A DNA stretch of 64,000 nt from contig NC_033638.1 of assembly GCF_001540865.1 (NCBI RefSeq), positions 166,159-230,158 on the forward strand, read 5' to 3'. A program made the position numbers and the translations under genes. Below the pieces are notes generated by a model. That model did no database searches, had not been told where the DNA came from, and saw only the letters and a list, made by a program, of their open reading frames with translations. Position 1 is the stretch's first letter, and each line of letters begins with the position of its first letter. Source of the DNA: Ananas comosus. Its lineage: Eukaryota > Streptophyta > Magnoliopsida > Poales > Bromeliaceae. This document shows, one piece after another, positions 58,001-64,000 of this stretch.

Positions 58001-61000
58001 TATTAGGATAGTTGATCATCAAGGAATTTCAGATGAAATTGTTAAATTCTATGTAGTCTCAGAATTTAGTTAGGAACTGCATGCGTTTATATCGCAAAAT
58101 TAGTCACATAATGTTGACTAGAGGCTCTAGAGATATTCTTAAAATTTGACTTTAAAGCTCGAAAACTTGGAAAAGCATGTGATGCGTGGCTGGGCAGAGT
58201 TTATGTCACAAGAGGAACTACTTTTGGAGCACTTCAAAAAAAAAAAAAAAAGAAGAAAAAACAACTGCATAAATAACAAGGTAAATGGAACTCATATTTG
58301 GCAGTCCATTTTCAGCCTAAGAATACGCAATAGTTGGCTAGATTAGAAGTAAATTTTTTGAAATGCCAATGGCATGCATTTCTATGTTTTTTTTTTTGAG
58401 AGGAAGGTAGCATGCTATCGCTTCATTCATTAAGAGCGTGAATTTAGCAAAGTGTGGGAAGCAACAAGGCTTCCACTAAAAAAAAAAAAAAAAAAAAAAA
58501 CTACTACTAAACACAGAAAGTCTCCCACGAGTTCCTATGTGAGCGGACGTCAGCCAACGTCTGACTTAAGGTGCACTTTCTGTTCTAAAAAATTCTTCTA
58601 TTTCACTCCAGCCAAGTGATCCACCAAGTGGCGACTACGGTCGCTGCCTCCTTTCTCCCTCCTACTCCTTGTTTAACGCTGCAGAGTTTCCAAAGTGCAC
58701 CTACCGTAGCACAAGTGTCCAAGCACTGTTTGCTCGGCAGTAAGCACTTCCACAGAGTGCGTGAGAAGTAACAGTTCAAGAAAAGATGATCAATAGTCTC
58801 CGGTTCATCCTGACAAAGTACGCAGCTTATCTTGCCTGACCATCCCCTTTTCACCAAATTGTCCTTGGAAAGCACCTTTTGTAGCAATACAAGCCAGCCG
58901 AAAATTTTTACTTTCAAAGGGGCTTTGACACTCCACAACTGTGCGAACCGCCTCTCCTTGACTCCTCTCTCTTGCAAGAAGTTGTACATTGATTTAACGG
59001 AGAATAAATCTGAATTACTCCAACTCCATATAGCTTCATCTCCGTTATCCGTTAGGGTAATGGTATAGAGTAAGTCCTTCAGCTGCAAGATGGATTCCTG
59101 ATCTGGAGGGGGTCCCGATGTAGGCCTCTGTAAAATCTTATGCCACAACGAGCCGTTTGAACTGTAGTAGTCCCGTACCCTTTGATTTTTAAAAACTACC
59201 GCATTGTAAATTAGGGGGACCCACGCTCGCAGGGAGATTTGCCCACACCATCTGTCCAGCCAAAAACTCACACTCCCGCCGTCTCCGATCCTATGGGACA
59301 CACCGCACTTGAAGATGTCACTGGTCGACAGGACGCTCTGCCACCACTGTGAAAAAGGTCTAGAAGAGGCCCCCTCCCTAAGGGGTTTCCTTCTTGTGTA
59401 GTAAGCACCTCCTATAAAAGCTCTCCATAATGTTGTCTTATCCGTTAAAAACCTCCACCACTATTTGGCCAGTAAAGCTATATTCATAGCCTCTAAATCT
59501 TTCACCCCTAGCCCCCCCCTTCTTTACTTCTGCACACCGACCTCCATCGGACTAAACAGTGACCCCCGACTACCGAACTTTGTTCTTTCCAGAAAAAAGC
59601 CCTCCTGACCGCTTCAATTCGCTTTATTACCCATTTGGGTGCCCTGAAGATTGAAAAGAAATAGAGAGGCAGGTTCGAGAGAACCGAGTTAACGAGAACA
59701 AGCCTACCGCCGGTGGAAAGGAGTTTAGCTTACCACCCTTCAATTCGTCTCTCGACTTTATCTATGATTGGCCACCAGTCCGATCGACTTAAACGCCCGT
59801 TCGAGAGTGGAATCCCTAGATATCGAATCGTGAAGGAGCCCAGTTTACACCCTAGGATACCAGCTAATCTCTCCGCTAGTTGTAGGTTTCTACCCGTATA
59901 AAAAAGCCCGGACTTATTCTTGTTAATCTTCAAGCCCAAAGGCCACTCAAATAGTTGCCAAACGAAAAGAAGGTTCGTCACCTGCCTTCTCTTAGCCTCG
60001 CAGAAAAACATGGTATCGTCAGCATACTGGATAGACGCAACCTTGCATCCCGCGTTTGGTCCTACCCCTTTCACCAACTCGTTGTCAACAGCTTTGTTTA
60101 TCAATCTCGCCAGACCTTTTGCAACTAGGATGAAGAGATATGGAGATAACGGGTCTGCCTGTGGGAGGCCCCTTTTGGTTTTGATCCATTTGGTTGGGAC
60201 GCCGTTAACGAGAATAGCAATTTTAGCGTTAGTTAAGCATTGTTCAATCAAGCCACACCATAATCGATTTGCCCCAAGCCATGTCAAGACCTTTCGAAGG
60301 AATCTCCAATTCACTCTGTCATATGCCTTCTCGAAGTCAGCTTTGATTCCGACACATTCCACCCCCATTTTATAGCTCCAATTTACAATCTCACTAGCGG
60401 TAACAAAGGAGTCTAAAATCGATCGGCCTTTAAGAAAAGCGGTTTGTGAAGGGGAGATAATGTCTTTTAGAGCCCCTTCAAGTCTTTTGTGCATTTCTAT
60501 GTTTGATGCTTATAATGTTTAATTCTGTCTAATTGTTGTGTTTTATTTAATTAAAATTGTTAGTCCACGCTATGATTTGCCTGTTATCTCCATTATCTTT
60601 TTCATGCAGAAACTAGGCACACATTAAATGCAAATTTTATTTTCTCTTGATTGTGTTATAAACTTGCGGTATCTTTTTACTGTTTAAGAATGATCCGAGT
60701 CTTGGAAGTTTTAGGTTAGGGTTTGTATCCATAATATTTGATCTCAGCACATTGTCTTGATCTAGGCAAATGGAACCAGAAGCTTTGAGATCGAAAAGAG
60801 TTACAGGCTCCGCTGACAAAGTCTGTTTAGGTGCAACAGCCTCCGCCAGCTTAGGTGCCGAACTCTTATATTCTAGTGCTTGCATTTCACCCAGAAATGG
60901 CATTTCTGAATGCTTATTATGATAATACTTGCATTTTTCTGGTCTGTATGCAGAAGCACCTCTTGTTTGTTCAAGCAATGATGAAAATGCTGACCAGGTT

Positions 61001-61356
61001 AGGGCTCTTGAAACTTCGAAGTTTCTTATTTTTTGTGACGTTAAACTTAATTTCTGCTCTGGCAGAGAGTTAAAAGTTAGTTTCTTAGTTTTTGATGTAA
61101 ACTACACAGGCGAGCGGCAGTTCACTTCTCCTGAGATCTGAAATTTAAATACTCAATTGTAATTTGATTCAGAAGGGTTTTACTGTTTTTGCAGATTTCT
61201 AAGGATAACCAACGAGAAGGGAAATGGGACGGAGTCGGCTCCTCCGATGCATCAGCAGCAACAGATGCGACAAGCGAGAATTTTCAGTTTCAAAACTCAC
61301 CTAATAAGTGTCTTACTGTGGATGATGATTGTCCTACATTTGACTTGGGTTTCTGA
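44599..61356 (+). CDS. Protein with two DUF2439 (ZGRF1 N-terminal-like) domains, 13 exons
   Basis: Exons: 44599-44703, 45125-45329, 45478-45540, 45628-45699, 47291-47388, 56293-56428, 56526-56588, 56763-56852, 57469-57633, 57732-57813, 60766-60830 (or 60854), 60954-60997 and 61195-61356. They sum to 1350 bp (449 aa plus TGA), and every GT-AG junction keeps frame. Exons 1-2 encode [20 protein letters not shown], then [20 protein letters not shown] and [13 protein letters not shown]. Exons 5-6 repeat the domain: [55 protein letters not shown]. The rest is Ser/Lys-rich and looks disordered. DUF2439 is found in human ZGRF1 and fission-yeast Dbl2, which act with helicases in homologous recombination; a similar nuclear role here is inference. 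No helicase or GRF zinc finger is present. Intron 5 carries a chromovirus and intron 10 a LINE, both antisense. Confidence 0.88.
45700..47290. other. Intron 4 of the DUF2439 gene
   Basis: Exon-like openings follow TCATAG at 45894 and TTTCAG at about 46106, each in a compatible phase but soon reaching a stop. They could be alternative 3' ends or poison exons. T-rich runs lie near 46409-46436. No other feature was recognised. Confidence 0.45.
48093..48879 (-). repeat. 3' LTR of the chromovirus (left copy)
   Basis: 787 bp, TG...CA. It contains a GA microsatellite near 48269-48283. A 125-codon plus-strand frame at 48459-48836 recurs unchanged in the other LTR and is treated as non-coding LTR sequence. 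Confidence 0.95.
48880..48892 (-). promoter_or_regulatory. Polypurine tract
   Basis: On the minus strand AAGGGAGGGGGAG lies directly before the 3' LTR. It is the expected priming site for plus-strand DNA synthesis. Confidence 0.88.
48909..53567 (-). CDS. Gag-Pol polyprotein with chromodomain (Ty3/gypsy chromovirus)
   Basis: An uninterrupted 1552-codon frame. Residues 1-80 are a coiled-coil-like leader. The retrotransposon Gag domain covers about 150-300. A CCHC zinc knuckle lies at C371-C384 ([14 protein letters not shown]). The aspartic protease has its active D468 in LIDTGS. Reverse transcriptase spans about 690-860 with FFDDIL at about 804-809. RNase H covers about 945-1070 ([10 protein letters not shown]). 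Integrase has HHCC residues H1141, H1147, C1177, C1180 and catalytic D1210, D1270, E1306, with exactly 35 residues between the last two. The chromodomain occupies the last about 50 residues ([15 protein letters not shown]). Gag and Pol share one frame, as in many chromoviruses. The domain order RT-RH-INT places it in Ty3/gypsy, and the chromodomain places it among chromoviruses; the subclade is not fixed. No disabling change was seen. Confidence 0.96.
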   Translation of the reverse strand: MEDIDMAEGTRLRDISDHIHSLEEKYQKLGTEQQVNIEVLTQQIAEVRDTGQKQFELLQAEAARRHEELLKLISVQPPTLKTQGDGPSSERKFKPGSSSTPFMIREEKGKGILPTPSKPLEMEEEHTYPWGHRSFNHHQHLPYPRLDFPSFDGEDPRSWIENCEQYFELYQIPQHQWLSVATMHLSGKAKTWKQGYFINKQMVSWDEFTEAVCRRFAHVGERYLIREFSNLKHTGTCEKYQERFEELRYQLLYYNPHLTEEYFIACYINGLKEELIHFLDIAHPKTLEETYEQAQLHEKAIAALNRRNKYLPKGSGGPYQSSSPYRGNTGTGLNKAGENLKNPYQTSQRNHVIQNPANRQLIEQRRAAGLCFRCGDKYHPGHVCNNKSLNTLQASEEIIEVYDEDCLQEETGEGGVVDGEEQGSGAIPDSEEAQEIGVSVHVLNGEKPQDTIKIRGEAKNKTLTLLIDTGSTHSFIDLRVAKEIGARMEAASPLVVTIADGHKMLSKLKCPEFSWTMQGQRFVTELRVIRIEGVSIVLGIDWLKSYGKVTFDFLLNSVTIVKDGQKLELKGIEEGAKFKMITAAQWNQEMGTGECYLLSHQLVPDKTEATVNVHPWIQQVLEQYKDVFEEPKGMPPARVEDHKILLQPNTAPINVRPYRYSYEQKEEIEKQIRELLNNSIIQRSTSPFASPALLVKKKDGSWRMCIDYRQLNKFTIKDKFPIPIIDDLLDELGGSKHFSKIDLRSGYHQIRMDPADVPKTAFRTHQGHYEFRVMPFGLTNAPATFQAIMNCTFEPYLRKFILVFFDDILVYSKSLEDHVKHLRITLEELRRNQLYAKRSKCYFGQDQVEYLGHIISAEGVATDPTKIEAMINWPTPKSVKELRGFLGLTGYYRKFIQGYGRISKPLTDLLRKDQFCWSEESQLAFEELKTAMTTAPVLAMPNFDRSFTLEVDACDTGIGAVLSQDEKPIAYLSKAIGGKHLGLSTYEKEFLAILMALQKWKHYLSMRTFVVRTDHESLKYLLEQRVTTPMQQKGMMKLMGFDYTIQYRKGKDNAAADALSRVTGEEGVTLAITAAIPSWVQEVTESYLGDPQCERLICELPLQSANQGNYSYSSELLRYKGKLYIGGSGHLRKKVIDQMHNSALGGHSGIQNTYRRIKQHFFWPGLKKEVEEWVKGCATCAQNKVDGTPHAGLLQPLPIPHQVWEEVSMDFIEALPKSEGKDTIMVVVDRLTKYAHFVSLKHPFSAPGVARTFMDTICKLHGCPKRIVSDRDKIFTSQFWKELFQSMGTKLQMSSAYHPETDGQTERVNRCLETYLRCLCFQHPKKWHSWLALAEWWYNTSFHSSIGMTPYEALYGYPPPNYLVTSITSSTSPEVRDWAKEREGLTRELRDRLQVARSRMKQQVDRHRKEKEYAIGDWVYLKLQPYRQTTVAIRRNLKLAARYYGPFQIVERIGPVAYKLQLPEGSRVHPVFHVSLLKKSPPAAVPASPNVPTLREDDEIRTEPEKILERRMVQKDNKVVTEVLVKWVNLSDEHATWEDHRVLKSQFPSFDP
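53830..53841 (-). promoter_or_regulatory. Primer-binding site for initiator tRNA-Met
   Basis: On the minus strand TGGTATCAGAGC starts two bases after the 5' LTR. It is the standard complement of the 3' end of plant initiator tRNA-Met. Confidence 0.93.
53844..54630 (-). repeat. 5' LTR of the chromovirus (right copy)
   Basis: 787 bp, same ends and same internal landmarks as the left copy. It should hold the element's promoter on the minus strand. Confidence 0.95.
54636..56104. other. Intron 5 remainder of the DUF2439 gene
   Basis: Non-coding intron sequence right of the chromovirus. It holds the CT microsatellite at 55046-55084 and purine-rich sequence near 55800-55900. Confidence 0.55.
55046..55084. 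repeat. (CT)n microsatellite
   Basis: A CT run of about 39 bp in intron 5. Confidence 0.97.
56109..56215 (+). pseudogene. Relic of a duplicated DUF2439 exon 6
   Basis: The segment follows GTGCAG and reads ...[16 protein letters not shown]. This parallels [16 protein letters not shown] of the true exon 6, 180 bp downstream. At DNA level AACTATATTGTTGGAATTTT...GCCACGTATTCTGCTGGAAG aligns with AATTATCTCGTTGAAATTTG...GCCACGAATTCTTCAGGAAG. The donor GAAG|GT has become GAAG|TA, and the first half of the exon is not similar. It looks like a decayed local exon duplication. Confidence 0.6.
56960..57010. repeat. Inverted repeat CTATCGGTATG / CATACCGATAAG
   Basis: Two arms of about 11 bp separated by about 23 bp (GAGCAGTGCCTACCGTGCTGT). 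It lies inside intron 8 of the DUF2439 gene, perhaps the end of a small repeat extending to about 57120. Confidence 0.6.
58603..59301 (-). pseudogene. LINE zf-RVT (reverse transcriptase C-terminal zinc-binding) fragment
   Basis: An open stretch of 232 codons contains [60 protein letters not shown] and [20 protein letters not shown]. This is the zf-RVT domain found at the C-terminus of plant LINE ORF2. It is separated from the RT part by frameshifts between 59302 and 59729. Confidence 0.85.
59730..60489 (-). pseudogene. LINE reverse transcriptase fragment
   Basis: Open for about 250 codons with the non-LTR RT signatures [54 protein letters not shown] and the catalytic YADD in [11 protein letters not shown]. 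It is cut off at its 5' end by the insertion border. It ends in a premature TAA after RRIEGW, where related elements continue (next visible residues [10 protein letters not shown]). Confidence 0.9.
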
Positions 61357-61722
61357 AGTCTTAAAAGCAAGTGTTTTTTTTAACTATTTTCACAAGGTTA
61401 TGATGGGGTACCAAACTCGTTACGATCCGGTTATCGTCCTTGTTGATTACTTTTCAGGCATTTGGTAGTGAAAAGGAGTTTGTGGTCCCTGTTAGTTTGT
61501 CAAAATATCCGGGATGTTTATCACGGGAACAGTAATAAATACATGAGAATTGAAGTTGAACTCTTCATGCTGTTCACTGTTCTTGATAAGATACAGTGAA
61601 ACCCAGTTGAACTAAAGGTTTACCAGTGGGGATGATGCAGAGTTTCATCGTGTCCCTTGAAATTGCTGTCGTCGGGGAAGGACCTGTTCAAGTGGGGATA
61701 ATTGATCCTCCAACTGATCACT
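61357..61722. other. 3' flank/UTR of the DUF2439 gene
   Basis: No further coding exon recognised. The 3' UTR probably lies here. It ends at the 5S-bearing LTR fragment. Confidence 0.45.
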
Positions 61723-61905
61723 TGTGACGCCCCGACTTTCCAGAGGGTCGTCCATCTGAGGACTACTCCCGTCCTAACAAATTTAACTCTATTAATTCAT
61801 TGGATCTAGCCATCGCTTAAATTATTTAAACTGGGTTAAAAGTTTTAATCTTATTATATCTTATATATAGAACTATCTGGATTTCACGTCATTGCTCTAA
61901 TGTTT
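61723..61905. mobile_element. Decayed Cassandra-like LTR fragment (second copy)
   Basis: It starts TGTGACGCCCCGACTTTCC and follows the 4973-5394 LTR through GACTACTCCCGTCCTA, TTTAACTCTATTAA, GGATCTAGCCA and GGGTTAAAAG. It carries many substitutions and loses similarity after about 180 bp. The 5S-like boxes are degraded. No 3' end or target duplication was found. Confidence 0.75.
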
Positions 61906-62344
61906 TTGAGTGAGGTGTAGAGATTTTTCAAAATTTTTGCTGATGAAATGAAATATGGTCACAAAACTATGTGCAGGTTTTCAGGTTGGCTGGCAGGTTC
62001 AGGTGTCGATGTCTGTGGGGCATGGGACTCGTGCATGATGACGATGAAAGGCATTTGATTTTTTCTTGGACAAACCAAAAAAGAAAAAAAATCTAACAGG
62101 GAACGTGACAAGATGGATTTGGATTGGGTGGTGTTCTCCGTTGTTTATTGGCCAGCTGCATGTCCACAAAAACAAATTGCAGGAATCGGACGAGCGGATA
62201 AGGATTCCCCGGCAGCAGAAAGATCCTCTCTAATCCACATTTCAGTATGCTCAACTAGGTTCTGCTGTAATTAGTTTCTCAACTACTATATCTTTTCTAA
62301 CCACATCGTCGCGTGCAAAGCACGTGCTCCCTTGTCGCGTAACA
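61906..62344. other. Intergenic DNA, nothing recognised
   Basis: No exon or bounded repeat seen. Confidence 0.4.
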
Positions 62345-62353
62345 TATATTTAA

Positions 62354-62707
62354 GGAAAAACTTCAAAAATTCCCATGTGGTTTCGTAGTGTCTCACTTTG
62401 CCCCCATGTGGTTTAAAATGTATCAATTTGCCTCCTTGTGGTTTCTTTTTCTCTTTTTCTTATCAATTTCATTATTTTTTTTTTCTTAAATCAGTGATAA
62501 AGTTAAAATTAAAGGGTACTAAAGTAAATATTTGATAAATCTAGATGGGTATCTGAAGTTTTTTGTATATAATTTAATGAAATATTAACGAAAAAAGCTA
62601 CCGAAAAGATAAAAACGAAACCACAGTGGGGCAATTTGATATATTTTAAACCACAGGGGGGCAAAGTGAGAAACTATGAAACCACGGGGGGTTTTTGAAG
62701 TTTTTCC
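62354..62707. mobile_element. 354-bp MITE with long TIRs and 9-bp TSD
   Basis: It starts GGAAAAACTTCAAAAATTCC and ends in the inverted form (GGTTTTTGAAGTTTTTCC). The arms continue with ATGTGGTTTCGTAGTGTCTC, CCCCCATGTGGTTTAAAATG and CAATTTGCC. It is flanked by TATATTTAA at 62345-62353 and 62708-62716. Non-coding, Mutator-like. Confidence 0.9.
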
Positions 62708-62749
62708 TATATTTAACCCCTGTATAGAGTAGCAAATATGTTCTGTTGC

Positions 62750-62990
62750 CATCGATTTATTTTCGATGATGAAGCCTCCAAATCGACGATCGGTATCGTT
62801 GAATATGATTTATACCACTCGAAACATCTATGCTTTATCGATATCCGTCCTCTTGTCCATCAAGTGGACACAACAATAAAAGACTGAAAATGAATATTCT
62901 TTAAAAAGTAATTATAGGAATCTTATAATCAAGATCGACAATATAGATCTTGTTCTAAATAGTTTAAAGAATTTTCTAACCAAAATTTAA
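62750..62990. mobile_element. Possible fragment related to MITE copy d
   Basis: TTTTCGATGATGAAG...AATCGACGATCGGTATCGTT resembles TTTTCGATGATAGAG...AATTGACGATCCATACCGTC inside the 2163-2666 element. The similarity is short and the ends are not defined. Confidence 0.35.
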
Positions 62991-63059
62991 TTGATTTGGA
63001 TATCTTTACGCGCTCGCGTCAGGGTAAGGGTAGTGGGGGTTTGGGATTAAGGCTTGCTC

Positions 63060-63300
63060 GTGCCCTAGCTCCACAATGGGTGAAAGGAGGGGGCAGGGAG
63101 GCTTGTGCTCTCCTATCTCCAGATGCCGTTACCGCTTCCATAGCGGGCTCTGCAGCGACGCCGAGGAGCGGCACGAGGAGGAGCAGCGGCAGAGGCGCCG
63201 CTTCTTTTTCCGGCGGCAGCCGCAGTGCATGCTGCCGGCGAGGGAGTACTAGTTGCCGTCCTCCCTCGACGAGAAGAGGCCGAGGTAGGTGATGGGCGCA
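63060..63300 (-). pseudogene. GC-rich gene fragment, unidentified
   Basis: This is a short GC-rich island in AT-rich DNA. On the minus strand one frame with G/C-ending codons reads APITYLGLFSSREDGN, a stop, then YSLAGSMHCGCRRKKKRR. The ends are undefined and no family was recognised. A captured or stranded exon is the simplest view. Other frames give Arg/Ser/Ala-rich strings and are not credited. Confidence 0.3.
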
Positions 63301-63499
63301 TCGTGTGGACTCCAAAATAAAGAAGACAAAAAAAAGATAAATAAATAAAGTCCACTTTTTACGTTTTTTCAAGTAGGCTTAAACAGGTTGATACTTAAAA
63401 CTACTATTGTTTATTTAAAATCTAAATGGGATAGTGAATCATTAAAGTCTAAAATCAACCTAAACTTTACTGAGTCCAAGACCATAATATTGTGAACAG

Positions 63500-63550
63500 C
63501 CTAGCAACGCGAAAACCCTAATTATCAGTCACGGTTTCTAGGCTGTACAT
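63500..63550. repeat. Roughly 40-bp motif with hairpin potential, shared with 29885-29925
   Basis: CAGCCTAGCAACGCGAAAAC...CACGGTTTCTAGGCTG forms an imperfect stem (CAGCCTAG/CTAGGCTG). The part CGAAAACCCTAATTATCAGT...GGTTTCTAGGCTGT recurs at 29888-29925 as CGAAAACTCTAATTACCAAT...GGTTGCTAGGCTGT. Confidence 0.55.
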
Positions 63551-64000
63551 ATAAAGTATGTTCAGAGCGTTAATATTTAAATAATTTCATTCATTAATTA
63601 ATAAAATTTAACTTCAGTTTCTGCGACAAATGACTGAGTTCAGTCTGTGTAACTTTCCAACCTATCATTTCAATTTTAAAACTTTCAAATCTGTTGGTTA
63701 AGTTTTACCAGGTATTAAGTCTATTCAAAAATGGAGACAAAATAAAATAAATAAATAACCCCAAATCAACGTGTTGATTAAGTTAAACATAAAACTAGTT
63801 CAAAGACGGTAGTATTTCAGGCAATTTAACCTGCCTATGACGGCACACCTTTTACAACAAACAATGGCTATGCGGGCTGAAAAGAGGTTTTCAAAAACCG
63901 TATCTTGTTTTGCCACAAATATTATAAATATAAGTTTGCTGACCCAAGCTCTTAGAAAATATCCGTACTTTAATCTCCGGCCTATCCCAAGTTTGAGGCA
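63551..64000. other. AT-rich DNA to the window end, nothing recognised
   Basis: No coding exon or bounded repeat seen. Confidence 0.4.

Larger units (their letters stand above)
58387..60489 (-). mobile_element. 5'-truncated LINE (L1-like), with target-site duplication
   Basis: The insert lies between TGCATTTCTATG at 58375-58386 and the same 12 bp at 60490-60501 (the match extends into TTT). On the minus strand it begins abruptly inside the reverse transcriptase domain and ends in an A-rich tail, seen as the T run at 58387-58397. That is the hallmark of 5'-truncated target-primed insertion. Coding remnants carry stops and frameshifts, so it is dead. It lies antisense in intron 10 of the DUF2439 gene. 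Confidence 0.92.

Overview
This is nuclear DNA from a flowering plant, most likely a monocot. The evidence is spliced genes with GT-AG introns, a plant-type PPR gene of the PLS class, an ankyrin/PGG gene, and a dense load of plant transposons: LTR elements, a LINE, CACTA, PIF/Harbinger and many MITEs. The species cannot be fixed from the sequence. Pineapple or a relative is a guess based only on general character.

Layout. Positions 724-3996 hold the 3' part of an ACD6-like ankyrin/PGG membrane-protein gene whose intron is filled with five related TA-flanked MITEs. At 4.0-7.8 kb lies non-coding DNA with an old tandem duplication interrupted by a 422-bp solo LTR that carries an antisense 5S-rRNA-like segment (Cassandra type). 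At 7.8-8.1 kb are two C-terminal exons of a DnaJ-type zinc-finger protein. At 10.5-13.9 kb is a 3.4-kb solo LTR with a 5-bp target duplication. At 14.2-16.9 kb are C-rich tandem repeats, a two-exon Myb/SANT-like gene and an abutting CACTA terminus. The stretch 16.9-31 kb is AT-rich repeat country. It contains a pair of inverted repeats 8 kb apart that bracket a GC-rich decayed coding island and two sister foldback elements. At 31-38 kb are an orphan TRAPPC2L-like exon, several exon-like segments and more MITEs.

The 40-61 kb part is the genic core. A PPR protein gene (40776-42131) resembles Arabidopsis At4g16470. It is followed by a 13-exon gene (44599-61356) encoding a 449-aa protein with two DUF2439 (ZGRF1-N-like) domains. 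That gene hosts a complete, apparently very young Ty3/gypsy chromovirus (48093-54630, equal-length LTRs, intact 1552-codon polyprotein, opposite strand) in one intron. A 5'-truncated LINE (58387-60489) sits in another. All exon phases close exactly around both insertions, so the gene may still be spliced correctly.

The right end (61.7-64 kb) has a second decayed 5S-bearing LTR fragment, a 9-bp-TSD MITE and a small GC-rich gene fragment. No CRISPR, operon, rRNA operon or convincing tRNA gene was seen. Single ambiguous bases occur at 5111, 17552 and 32858.
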